DNA of 64,000 bases, from assembly GCA_965204395.1 (NCBI GenBank), contig OZ241987.1, positions 2,852,001 through 2,916,000 on the forward strand. Direction: 5' to 3'. Positions 53,962-62,036 of the stretch are shown here, piece after piece. The notes beneath the pieces were generated by a model. It saw only the letters and a list, made by a program, of their open reading frames with translations. It was not told where the DNA came from and made no database searches. Both the position numbers and the translations under genes were made by a program. The stretch's first letter is position 1, and every line of letters starts with the position of its first letter. This DNA is from Bin87 sp965204395. Lineage in GTDB: Bacteria; Chloroflexota; Dehalococcoidia; Lucifugimonadales; UBA3495.

Positions 53962-55542
53962 TCAGGATGGCGCGTATATCTCCGTGTCCGGATGGTACTG
54001 GAACCATCCGAACCAGAACGACGTGATGCTGGGGATGCGCGCCAGCCGTTGAGACGTATCGGCTTCTGCAACCAGGCCAGTCTCCGTTACCGTCCACCGC
54101 GTCCCGCTTTCGTCTAGCAGCTCCGCCGGCGCCAGGTCAGGATCGTCGTCCTCGGTAGTTGTGAAGGTCAGGTCGCCGCGTTCGTAGATGCGTCCGGCGC
54201 GGGACTCTGGCGACGCCACCACCACAACGTCCGTCCCGCCCACCGTGTCGTTGACCAGTCGAGCCTCCTGCAGATCCCGCACCGAATAAGCCTTGGCGGC
54301 GTCCCCGATGGAGAGTCCGACCACGACCTGCTTGGGCTGGAAGGTCTCGTCCCGCAGCCACACCGGGAACATCACCTCCTCCGCGGTGAAGTAGTTGTAG
54401 TAAATTGCCAGCGGATTGTCCTCGGGGACGTAGAATTCGGCGGGGTAGATGCCGGTATCCTGCGCCAGCACCGTGGTGTCGGGATGCTCGTCCCACCACT
54501 CGCCCCACGTGGTTACCACCGACGGGAAGAAGGGCTGGCGGATGCCCGAATCCGCCAGGGGACCAATCACCGGCTCGCCGATGAACTGGTTCCACAGTGA
54601 TCGGGTCGCCCGGTCGTACATCACCTTGTTGCTGCGGTAGAGCAGGCCCGATGTGCCGAACGTGGTGGATTCGCCGTTGACGATGCCGGAATACACGATT
54701 CCGGTGCCGCACAGCGTTCAATACACCAGCGAGATCGGTTCGCCCCCCAGGGTGTCGTTGGCGAGTTCATGGGCGTTCATTACCCGCAGGGGGTAGGCGC
54801 GATGCTCGCCGTTGATGGAAACGCCGAACACCCGGTCATCGGGCCAAAGGTAGGTGGCCTGCTCAGGCAGGACGTGCGGCGGGTGCTCCAGCGGCGGAAT
54901 CCCGTCAACCCGAACGCCGCCCCAGACCACTTCGGTGAGATTCACGCGCGAACGCTCGATGCCGGGTTCCAGCATCGCCGCCATTTCGGGGTCGATCACC
55001 GAGAGCGCGTTGACCTTCCACCGCCCGTAATCGGACGGTGGAGCGTACTCCTCCTCTCGGGCTCCGACGAACTCCCGCCACCGTCGTCGGTCGAAGTCAA
55101 AGTCCTCCCCGGTCAGCTCGGTGAGGGTATCCAGCGCCGCGCTGGCGACATCAAGGTTGAGGAACTTCAGGGCCTCCAAGATCACGTAGGCTTGGGACTT
55201 GTCGTTGTAAAAAACGGTGTCTTCCAGCGCCGCCAGGGAATCACCCGTATCGTGCCCGAGGCCGTCCCAGATGCCGTACATCGTACGGTTGGGGTCGTAC
55301 GGCTGTTGTGAGTGAGGCGTGGCTGGCGCTTCGACTCCCGGCGTCGACGTGGCCGTTTCTGCCGTGGCCGTTGCCGTGGATGCAGGGGCGCTGGTGGCCG
55401 CGAGTGCAGTTGGTCCGGGGGTCGCGGGCGGAGGCTGGGTGAGACGCTGCGGCGTGTATGAGGATGGGCTTGGCTGGCCGCAAGCCACAGCAAACGCGGC
55501 GAGAGCGCAGATCAGCGCGGTCACGACGTAAAGGCGAGTCAT
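53962..55542 (-). CDS. DUF3179 lipoprotein with in-frame TGA, probable selenoprotein
   Basis: Read through one TGA (54718-54720) this is a single 526-residue frame. Signal peptide with lipobox AVAC (Cys21), then a Thr/Ala/Pro-rich linker, then the DUF3179 domain. The TGA falls in ISLVY-[TGA]-TLCGTGIVYSG, where DUF3179 relatives have 'V.YC.LCG.a', so it replaces the first Cys of a CxxC motif (U275-T-L-C278). After the TGA and 13 nt comes a perfect stem CCGGAAT/ATTCCGG with a CGTGT loop at nt 21-25, the spacing of bacterial SECIS elements. Both halves are fully DUF3179-like (FGTSGLLYRSNKVMYDR, FWFGWFQYHPDTEIY). Function of the family is unknown; a thiol/selenol redox role is inferred. A plain nonsense mutation is the alternative. 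Confidence 0.75.
54686..54704 (-). promoter_or_regulatory. Candidate bacterial SECIS hairpin
   Basis: In the mRNA sense CCGGAAU-CGUGU-AUUCCGG: a 7-bp perfect stem and 5-nt loop with G second in the loop. The apical loop lies 21-25 nt after the UGA at 54718-54720. Inferred, not proven. Confidence 0.6.
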
Positions 55543-55579
55543 TACCTATGAGGTCACTGGCTTGCCCAATCGATGCCGG

Positions 55580-55897
55580 TCAATCCGCTAGGTCCAAACC
55601 GTTCAGTTGAGCGTTAACCAACACCACCAGTGCGGGACGTAGCACGGTTGTCAAACCGCTGAAATCAATGCGCATCAGCGGGTCGTTATCCAGAAAGTCC
55701 ACAACAAAACCGTCTAATCCTACGATGGCTCGTCGGTATTCTTCGTTCTGGACTTCAGCCAATACTCCTTGCCGAAACCGCGACGCCATATCGGTTCCGG
55801 TTAAGTTATCGAAAGCCAGCAACTCTGCCGCATATCTGATAGTTTCAGATTCGCAAAGCTGCTGGCATCTGATTACTGCGTCTATCGCAGAATGCAC
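55580..55897 (-). CDS. Hypothetical protein, 105 aa
   Basis: GTG start at 55897, directly next to the stop of the upstream 53-aa gene, so the two are translationally coupled. The helical sequence includes AIDAVIRCQQLCESETIRYA and YRRAIVGLDGFVVDFLDNDP. The two-gene arrangement resembles a toxin-antitoxin pair but no family is recognised. Confidence 0.5.
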   Translation of the reverse strand: MHSAIDAVIRCQQLCESETIRYAAELLAFDNLTGTDMASRFRQGVLAEVQNEEYRRAIVGLDGFVVDFLDNDPLMRIDFSGLTTVLRPALVVLVNAQLNGLDLAD

Positions 55898-56059
55898 CTA
55901 AGCGTTCTCAATGTTCTCATCGAAGGGCATTCCTCGCTCAACCATGATTTGTTTGAGCGCCATTGCCGCCTCATACAGTTCTCTATCTCTCCGTTCTCTT
56001 TCACGCAGTTCCTCAGGCGTGAGGATTTTCGACAGTGGAACTCTTTTTTTAGTGGCCAT
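55898..56059 (-). CDS. Small charged protein, 53 aa
   Basis: ATG 56059 (MATKKRVPLSKIL) with GGGAGGTG upstream. LTPEELRERERRDRELYEAA forms a charged helix. It lies immediately upstream of the 105-aa gene and is its probable partner. Confidence 0.5.
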   Translation of the reverse strand: MATKKRVPLSKILTPEELRERERRDRELYEAAMALKQIMVERGMPFDENIENA

Positions 56060-56162
56060 GACGCACCTCCCGCTGACGGATTGATTGCAACCTAGCATGG
56101 CGGCAGAAATACTGTCAAACCGGAGATTGTCGCGCCAAGGCCTTTTCAAAGTCTCCATGCGT

Positions 56163-56224
56163 CCCGCTCATGGTGAGCCTGTCGAACCACGAGCGCGTCC
56201 TTCGACAGGCTCAGGACGAGCGGA
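56163..56224. repeat. Extragenic palindromic repeat, copy 2
   Basis: Same repeat as 29963-30019: gctcatggtgagcctgtcga followed by ccttcgacaggctcaggacg. The inner arms gcctgtcgaa/ttcgacaggc are complementary. Confidence 0.75.
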
Positions 56225-56280
56225 TGCCAGAAGATCACGTAACTTTGGAATGGCCCTGTTGTCGCGCCGAGTCTGAATCC

Positions 56281-57051
56281 TTAATCGAACTGGTAGGGGT
56301 AGACGACCTGGACGACGCGGCCGTCCCGGAGCGCGTCGAAGTACCCGTGGGCCGTGCCCGGTTGCTGCAGCCAGCGGCGCACGATGTACGCACAGATGCT
56401 TGCCAACTGGGCGCCAACGCAGGATTCGGGAGGCGCCACGATCAGATCGTCGTAGATGGACGGCGAAACCGTATCCGATTCCTCGCCCAGGAACTCGGCC
56501 ATCGCCGATGCGATGGATTTCGATTCCGCCCCGGCCATCAGCATCGCATAGTCGTGCACGTCCCATACCGACTGCATGATGTCGTCGGGGTTCATCTGCG
56601 ACATGACGTTCTCATCCAGGAACATGGTGAGGGCCAGCAGGAACCGGCTGAAAGCAAGGCGCGACGGGTCCGTATGCCCGTAGAGAGAATTGCCCTCGGT
56701 GCTGGCGGCCTCAACGTACTCGCCCTTGTTGATGTAGGAAATAATCAGCGGCGTTTCCCGTCGGATGAGGATGCTGAGGCAGTCCTGGATCAACTCGGCG
56801 CGTTGCTCGGGCCGCCAGGTCCGGAACGGCCCCGTGCCCTGGTACATGTGTCGCGGATTCAGCTCCGCCGGCACGCCGTCCGACCCGGGAGGAGAACCGA
56901 AATGGCGGCGCACCAGCGCGTCGTACTCGCCCGATATCGAGACGTACTGACTTTCCTGGATGAGGAGTCCGGCATGGACGTGATGCGGTTGGTTTGGGTC
57001 GTTGGCGCTGACGCCGGTGAGACCGGACTCGCTGAGGAAAATCATGTACAT
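56281..57051 (-). CDS. DUF3800-like protein
   Basis: 256 residues. The start MYMIFLSESGLTG resembles the 'M...fyiDESG' opening of DUF3800 proteins, but the usual Asp is Ser here. Further on PPESCVGAQLASICAYIVRR matches the C-terminal 'qlAD.ia' region. The fold is RNase H-like; loss of the first Asp would harm catalysis. Confidence 0.65.
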   Translation of the reverse strand: MYMIFLSESGLTGVSANDPNQPHHVHAGLLIQESQYVSISGEYDALVRRHFGSPPGSDGVPAELNPRHMYQGTGPFRTWRPEQRAELIQDCLSILIRRETPLIISYINKGEYVEAASTEGNSLYGHTDPSRLAFSRFLLALTMFLDENVMSQMNPDDIMQSVWDVHDYAMLMAGAESKSIASAMAEFLGEESDTVSPSIYDDLIVAPPESCVGAQLASICAYIVRRWLQQPGTAHGYFDALRDGRVVQVVYPYQFD

Positions 57052-57137
57052 CGTGGGCCTCCTGGAGCGGCGACAGGATGCGGTAAAGGGTTAGGGGCGG
57101 GTTTTCGCGCCCGCCCCCAATCGGCGATCAGGTGGTG

Positions 57138-57449
57138 TCAGGATGAGACGGTGCGGAAATCCACGTGCAGCACGTCGCCGGTGCGGGGATCCCACTGGAT
57201 CTCGGATGCTTCGACAGTGTAAGTTGCGGATTCCCCGGCGATGCTGATGTTCATGGGTTGTCCGCCGTGCTCGCCGCCGGCTCGGCTGATGGTCCGCAAC
57301 AGGTTGCGCACCTCGCACTGCAGGGCGCGGGACTCTACGCCTCGCCCGTAAAGATGAACCGGTACAACGCCGGTGCGACGCAGGGCTTTTACCTTCTTGC
57401 CCAACGTCTCGCGGGGTTCAAGTTCGAGGGAAACCGCCTGGGTGGTCAT
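57138..57449 (-). CDS. rplY: Ribosomal protein bL25, short form
   Basis: 103 residues. SLELEPRETLGKKVKALRRT with GVVPVHLYGRGVESRALQ and EIQWDPRTGDVLHVDFRTVS is the bL25 5S-rRNA-binding domain without the C-terminal TL5/Ctc extension. It stands alone on the minus strand. Confidence 0.88.
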   Translation of the reverse strand: MTTQAVSLELEPRETLGKKVKALRRTGVVPVHLYGRGVESRALQCEVRNLLRTISRAGGEHGGQPMNISIAGESATYTVEASEIQWDPRTGDVLHVDFRTVSS

Positions 57450-57555
57450 TGTGTCAGGGACTCCTCGGTACGTATGGGATCGCGGGCCGGCTGGGCCCGC
57501 ATGGTGCGTCGCATATCATAGCACATGCGGGGTTGGGCCATTGCGTCGGCAGCAG
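57450..57555. other. Spacer upstream of rplY; nothing recognised
   Basis: Short divergent spacer leading into the MITE cluster. The whole stretch 57450-58703 has no gene and is made up of three insertion elements plus the promoter region of the adenosyltransferase. Confidence 0.4.
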
Positions 57556-57808
57556 CAGGGCAATCGCATCTTAATGAGCGACAGCGCCGCCATTGGAATT
57601 GGCAGTAACGGACGGTGAATTCACAGGGATCCGCCAAAGGCGGACAGGTTCCCAGGATGAACGGGATGGACAAGATATTTTGATTTGGGAGTTTTGGGTT
57701 ATGGGCTGGTTTCGGGGACTTTCAGGCAACGAGCTGTGTGGTCATTATCACCAGACGGAATGTAATGCAGGCACCGGAATCGTTTGTTTTGAAGACGCGA
57801 TTGCCCTA
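57556..57808. mobile_element. 253-bp MITE with CAGGG ends and perfect 10-bp target duplication
   Basis: Starts CAGGGCAATCGCATCTT and ends GACGCGATTGCCCTA. It is flanked on both sides by TCGGCAGCAG (57546-57555 and 57809-57818). The interior differs from the other two members. No gene. Confidence 0.75.
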
Positions 57809-57819
57809 TCGGCAGCAGC

Positions 57820-58552
57820 CTCACGCGCACCCACTTCGCAATTGCGTGGTGAAAGGAGGGAAAGGTCGATTTCCCGCTCATTTCCTCTGATTTCCGCTAA
57901 TTCCAGTAGGGAATTGAGCGGGTTGTGGGGCTGAATGGGGGTCGAGGGAAGGGTTTTGGCGGCGGTTTTGGTGGTATTGGCGGGCAGGTGAGCGGGTTTG
58001 GGGGACGAAGTTCGCGGTGTTGGGCAGTGGGCATTGGGACGGCTGCCGCGGGCCCGGGTGGCGGGTTGGAATTGGGGCGTTGGCAGAGCAATCGCACTTG
58101 GAATTTACAGACTCGTCACTCCGGCGCAAGTCGAAGATGTCCGCCATAAGCGGATGCCGGAGTCCAGAGGCCGCAGGATGAAGACAACGGTTGCGAAACA
58201 GCCGGCTTCAGGCACTGGATACCGGCTTTCGCCGGTATGACGGTAGCCGGGAGTGCCGGACCAAAGAGCCAAAGATCGAAATGCGATTGCCCTGGGGGCG
58301 TTGGGTAATATGGTACGGATGGAGGAAGGGTTAGAGGAAGGGTGAAGTGTCACCGGGGCGGGGGTGTCTGAACTGGGGGTTTTTGGGGGAATTGGGTGAT
58401 TATGGGGGGCATGGTGAGTATTTTTCGCCGCAAAAGGCAGGTGATGCACAAAAAGTTGGGCGTTTTGGCGCCGACAGGAATCGCGGTGCTGCCCGAATTG
58501 AGGCGGCGTGGTCGCTGGCAGTGACAGGTTGCGCAAAGCGGGTACGCGTGAG
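57820..58552. mobile_element. 513-bp-type element, copy 2, with nested MITE
   Basis: Ends CTCACGCGCACCCACT and (complement) CTCACGCGTACCCGCT. It is the inverted partner of 48229-48741. Removing the inserted MITE and one 10-bp duplication (221 bp) leaves 512 bp. It lies 1 bp beyond the target duplication of the MITE at 57556-57808. Confidence 0.7.
58084..58294. mobile_element. 211-bp MITE nested in the larger element
   Basis: Starts CAGAGCAATCGCACTT, ends AAATGCGATTGCCCTG, and is flanked by a perfect 10-bp duplication GGGGCGTTGG (58074-58083, 58295-58304). The empty site is preserved in the other copy of the host element near 48480. Confidence 0.8.
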
Positions 58553-58703
58553 CGGCTTCAGTCTGTCCGGGGCTCGGCGCATTGATCAATCGGAGCGACC
58601 CTGCGCCGTTTCACGCCATCACTACCAGGCTACTCCGTGGCGAGGGTAGTTGGGGAGTGCTAGAATTGACCCACGCAGCCATTCGGGTCGGGGGTAAATT
58701 GCC

Positions 58704-59294
58704 ATGAGCACGTCTTCATCTTCATCAGCGCGTCGCAAGCGCGTCTACACCAAGTACGGCGACCAGGGCGAGACCAGCCTGCTCTACGGCGGTCGCGTGT
58801 CCAAGGCCAACCCGCACACCGAGGCCTACGGCATCACCGATGAGGCGGTCAGCCTGATGGGTCTGGCACGGGCCCTCACCGACGACGACAAGGTCAAGAA
58901 CATCCTCCGCGACCTGCAGCGGGAACTGTTCACCGTGGCGGCTGAGCTGGCCACCGACCCCGAAAAGTACGACCTGTTCCACCAGCACTTCAAGCCCGTT
59001 ACCGAGGAGATGGTGGACAACCTGGAAGAGACCATCGACGAGTTGGAGACTCACTTCCAGATGCCCCAGGTGTTCATACTGCCCGGTGGCACCCCGTCGT
59101 CTTCAGCCATGGACTCTGCCCGCACCGTGATCCGCACTGCGGAACGGCGGGTCGTTGCCCTATCCGAGGCCGGCGGCCTCACCAACCCTCTGATCCTGGC
59201 GTACCTGAACCGGCTGGGCGACCTGCTGTTCGTGCTGGCGCGCTATCACGACCGCGAAATTCCCATCGAGCGAGCCACCGGCGACCGGGTCTGA
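58704..59294 (+). CDS. Cob(I)alamin adenosyltransferase, PduO type
   Basis: 196 residues. KRVYTKYGDQGETSLLYGGR is the ATP-binding N-terminus of the PduO/MMAB family. FILPGGTPSSSAMDSARTVI and RTAERRVVAL give the cobalamin- and ATP-contacting Arg region, with LAYLNRLGDLLFVLAR near the end. The enzyme makes adenosylcobalamin. It is followed 7 bp later by hisH, an unusual pairing that may simply reflect a shared transcript. Confidence 0.9.
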   Translation: MSTSSSSSARRKRVYTKYGDQGETSLLYGGRVSKANPHTEAYGITDEAVSLMGLARALTDDDKVKNILRDLQRELFTVAAELATDPEKYDLFHQHFKPVTEEMVDNLEETIDELETHFQMPQVFILPGGTPSSSAMDSARTVIRTAERRVVALSEAGGLTNPLILAYLNRLGDLLFVLARYHDREIPIERATGDRV

Positions 59295-59301
59295 CCGCGC
59301 G

Positions 59302-59934
59302 ATGGTGGTACCAAATAGCCCGAACATCGTCATCATCGACTATGAGTCGGGCAACCTGCGCAGCGTCGCCCGCGCCGTGGAGCGAGCCGGCGTAACGCCC
59401 GCCGTAACTTCCGACCCAACTGCTCTCGATTCTGCTGACGGGGTGATCCTGCCCGGCGTGGGATCAGGCCCGGCGGCGATGTCGGCGTTGCAGTCCCGCG
59501 GGCTGGTGCAGCCGTTGCTGGACTACATCGCCGGCGGCCGTCCTTTCCTGGGGGTTTGTCTCGGCCTTCAACTCCTGCTGGACGCTACCGACGAGGGCGA
59601 CGCGGACTGCCTGGGCCTGGTGCCCGGACGGGTACGGCGATTGCCCGACGGTCTCAAGGTGCCCCACATGGGCTGGAACACGGTGCGCTTCCAGCGTGAG
59701 CATCCGCTTTGGGAAGGCATCCCCCAGGACAGCCACTTCTACTTCGTGCATAGCTACTACGCCGACCCCGACGAGCGCGACGACGTGGCCGGACTCACCG
59801 AGTACGGCGTCCCCTTCTGCAGCATCTACGCGCGGGACAACGTGGTGGCGACCCAGTTCCACCCCGAGAAGAGCGGCGACACCGGCCTGCGCATCTACGC
59901 CAACTTTGTGCGGCAGGTGGCAGCTGACCGCTGA
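59302..59934 (+). CDS. hisH: Imidazole glycerol phosphate synthase, glutaminase subunit
   Basis: 210 residues. Class I glutamine amidotransferase with triad Cys86 (GVCLGLQLL), His187 and Glu189 (QFHPEKS). VIIDYESGNLRSVARAVERA and HMGWNTVRF are HisH features. It supplies ammonia to HisF in histidine synthesis. hisA follows only after three protease modules (2.1 kb); hisF is not in the window. Confidence 0.93.
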   Translation: MVVPNSPNIVIIDYESGNLRSVARAVERAGVTPAVTSDPTALDSADGVILPGVGSGPAAMSALQSRGLVQPLLDYIAGGRPFLGVCLGLQLLLDATDEGDADCLGLVPGRVRRLPDGLKVPHMGWNTVRFQREHPLWEGIPQDSHFYFVHSYYADPDERDDVAGLTEYGVPFCSIYARDNVVATQFHPEKSGDTGLRIYANFVRQVAADR

Positions 59935-59956
59935 TGGCGTGGGAGGAGGAATAGAT

Positions 59957-60244
59957 ATGTCCGAGCAGTCTATTGACGACCAATTCATGAAGGACTACAA
60001 GCGCGGCAAAAGGCTATACGAGACGAAAATCAAGCATCTGGTGGACCCGCAGGAAAAGGGAAAATTCCTGGTGCTGGACATAACCACCGAAGAGTATGTC
60101 ATTGGTCCTGACCTGGGATACGCGACGCGGGAGTTACGGGAACGGCACCCGGATGCTGTCATTCACACCGTCAGAGTTGGCTACCCGGCGGTATACCGTT
60201 TGCTAAGTCCCCGGATTTTGTGGGACACAGAGCGCGAACCGTGA
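59957..60244 (+). CDS. Small protein of the protease module, copy M1
   Basis: 95 residues, ATG 59957 with GGGAGGAGGA upstream. Core RLYETKIKHLVDPQEKGKFL then VLDITTEEYVIG; tail ERHPDAVIHTVRVGYPAVYR. The stop overlaps the protease start (GTGA), so translation of the two is coupled. It lies 22 bp after hisH. Confidence 0.72.
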   Translation: MSEQSIDDQFMKDYKRGKRLYETKIKHLVDPQEKGKFLVLDITTEEYVIGPDLGYATRELRERHPDAVIHTVRVGYPAVYRLLSPRILWDTEREP

Positions 60245-60627
60245 TAGTCGGCAGCATCAACCAGGATGGGGACTTGGCGGTTCCGGTACGTGTATTAGAC
60301 GCAAATCGACACGTCCATCGTTTCGAGGTAGTCGTCGATACCGGGTTCCGTGGGGACCTATCGCTTCTGCCGTATCAAATTAGGGATCTGGGATTGCTGC
60401 CTTCCCTGCCCATCGAAATGATATTGGCGACTGGGTTAGAGGTCGTTGTCAACTCATATGAGGGAACCGTGCTCTGGCGCGGCGAACCACGACCGATCCG
60501 CATTCTGGAAGCCGACAACACGCCGCTCATCGGCACCGCCCTGCTGTGGGATAGCCTGCTCACCGCTGAAATGACCGACCACGGCGCGGTGACCATCGGG
60601 CCGCTGCCGGCTGGAGTATCTGGATAG
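60241..60627 (+). CDS. Clan AA retropepsin-like protease, copy M1
   Basis: 128 residues from GTG 60241 (MIVGSINQDGD). VLDANRHVHRFEVVVDTGFR then GDLSL holds the DTG site; the C-terminal block TPLIGTALLWDSLLTAEMTD through PLPAGVSG is nearly identical in copies M1 to M3. A single-lobe protease of this type would work as a homodimer. Confidence 0.78.
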   Translation: MIVGSINQDGDLAVPVRVLDANRHVHRFEVVVDTGFRGDLSLLPYQIRDLGLLPSLPIEMILATGLEVVVNSYEGTVLWRGEPRPIRILEADNTPLIGTALLWDSLLTAEMTDHGAVTIGPLPAGVSG

Positions 60628-60670
60628 ACGCATGGATGTTACGCTGGCGGACCAGGGAGGTGATGCTGTC

Positions 60671-60925
60671 ATGACAACGCCTGATATCGATTTCGATAAG
60701 TGCCGTGAACTGGGCTGGGAGATCTACAACACCAAGATCAAGCACCTGGTCGAACCACAGGAGAAGGGCAAGTTCCTGGTGATTGACGTTACCACGGGCG
60801 ACTACGCTGTGAACCGCGACCTCATTCTGGCCGAGGACGAACTGGAAGCCCGTCAACCGGATGGCATTGTTTACACTATCAGGATCGGCTATCCGGCGGT
60901 TTTCAAGATCCCCAGGATGCGGTAG
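60671..60925 (+). CDS. Small protein of the protease module, copy M2
   Basis: 84 residues from ATG 60671 (MTTPDIDFDK), GGGAGGTG upstream. Core EIYNTKIKHLVEPQEKGKFL then VIDVTTGDYAVN. Very similar to M3 in the first 55 codons and in the 5' flank. The tail QPDGIVYTIRIGYPAVFK is closer to M1. Confidence 0.72.
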   Translation: MTTPDIDFDKCRELGWEIYNTKIKHLVEPQEKGKFLVIDVTTGDYAVNRDLILAEDELEARQPDGIVYTIRIGYPAVFKIPRMR

Positions 60926-60949
60926 TGATCAGGGAGCAGACTAGCAGTG

Positions 60950-61333
60950 ATGGGAGGATGGATCAGCGGTAACCGGGAATTGGTGATGCCAATACGATTG
61001 CTTGATGTGAACGAACACGTTCACCGCATCGAAGCGAACATCGACACGGGGTTTAACGGACACCTCACGTTACCACCCGATTTGTTGCGATTGCTCAGCC
61101 TGATAGCAGCCAAGCCCCTGGATCTCAGGATGGCAAATGACGCGACCGAGTCGTTTCCCACGTTTCGGGGGATCATATTGTGGCGAAACCAACGGCGGAC
61201 GGTTCGCATCATTGAGTCGGAAGGCACGCCGCTCATCGGGACCGCATTGCTGTGGGACAGCCTGCTCACCGCTGAAATGACCGACCACGGCGCGGTTACC
61301 ATCGGCCCGCTGCCGGCAGGAGTATCTGGATAG
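60950..61333 (+). CDS. Clan AA retropepsin-like protease, copy M2
   Basis: 127 residues from ATG 60950 (MGGWISGNRE); a GTG at 60947 is possible. LLDVNEHVHRIEANIDTGFN then GHLTLP gives the DTG site. The middle diverges from M1 and M3; the last 38 codons are nearly identical to them. Unlike M1 and M3 it is separated from its small gene by 24 bp. Confidence 0.77.
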   Translation: MGGWISGNRELVMPIRLLDVNEHVHRIEANIDTGFNGHLTLPPDLLRLLSLIAAKPLDLRMANDATESFPTFRGIILWRNQRRTVRIIESEGTPLIGTALLWDSLLTAEMTDHGAVTIGPLPAGVSG

Positions 61334-61376
61334 ACGCATGGATGTTACGCTGGCGGACCAGGGAGGTGATGCTGTC

Positions 61377-61649
61377 ATGACAACGCCTGATTTCGATTTC
61401 GACAAGTGCCGTGAACTGGGCTGGGAGATCTACAACACCAAGATCAAGCACCTGGTCGAACCACAGGAGAAGGGCAAGTTCCTGGTCATTGACGTTATGA
61501 CGGGGGACTACGCTGTGAACCGCGATGTCATCACAGCCCGAAAGATGTTGAAAGCCAGAACTCCGAATGCGGTTTGCTATCTGATGAGGATTGGTTTCCC
61601 TGCTCCTTATCATAGCCATAGTCCCCGAATCCGGTCCGGCAAACCTTGA
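61377..61649 (+). CDS. Small protein of the protease module, copy M3
   Basis: 90 residues from ATG 61377 with GGGAGGTG upstream. Core identical to M2 through KFLVIDV, then MTGDYAVNRDVITARKMLKA. The tail ends HSPRIRSGKP. The stop overlaps the TTG start of the protease (TTGA). Confidence 0.72.
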   Translation: MTTPDFDFDKCRELGWEIYNTKIKHLVEPQEKGKFLVIDVMTGDYAVNRDVITARKMLKARTPNAVCYLMRIGFPAPYHSHSPRIRSGKP

Positions 61650-62032
61650 TCGCAGGTAGCGTCAACACTCGTGGGGACCTTCTCGTTCCCATCCGGGTAC
61701 TGGATGCGAACGGACACGTCCACCGGGTTGAAGCTGTGGTCGATACCGGCTTCAACGGTTATCTGGCCTTGCCATCCGGTTTGATTGAGCAATTGGGGGT
61801 TACTGCGACGGAATTGGTTGACATGGGGTTGGCAACGGACTTGGTAGTCACCGTCGAATCGTTTGAGGGTATCGTCCTTTGGCGGGGAGAACGCCGATCT
61901 GTTGAGATTCTGGAAGCCGACGGTGCCCCGCTCATCGGGACCGCCCTGCTATGGGGCAGCCTGCTCTCTGCTGAAATGACCGACCACGGCGCGGTGACCA
62001 TCGGGCCGCTGCCGGCCGGAGTATCTGGATAG
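61646..62032 (+). CDS. Clan AA retropepsin-like protease, copy M3
   Basis: 128 residues from TTG 61646 (MIAGSVNTRGD). VLDANGHVHRVEAVVDTGFN then GYLALPSG; C-terminal block as in M1 and M2. The stop is 4 bp before the hisA ATG (tag acgc atg). Confidence 0.78.
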   Translation: MIAGSVNTRGDLLVPIRVLDANGHVHRVEAVVDTGFNGYLALPSGLIEQLGVTATELVDMGLATDLVVTVESFEGIVLWRGERRSVEILEADGAPLIGTALLWGSLLSAEMTDHGAVTIGPLPAGVSG

Positions 62033-62036
62033 ACGC

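Noticed and set aside
54696..54696. Separate GTG start making the 3' half of the DUF3179 gene an independent protein
   Set aside because: The half-protein would begin in the middle of the conserved core and has no ribosome site; a single read-through frame explains both halves.
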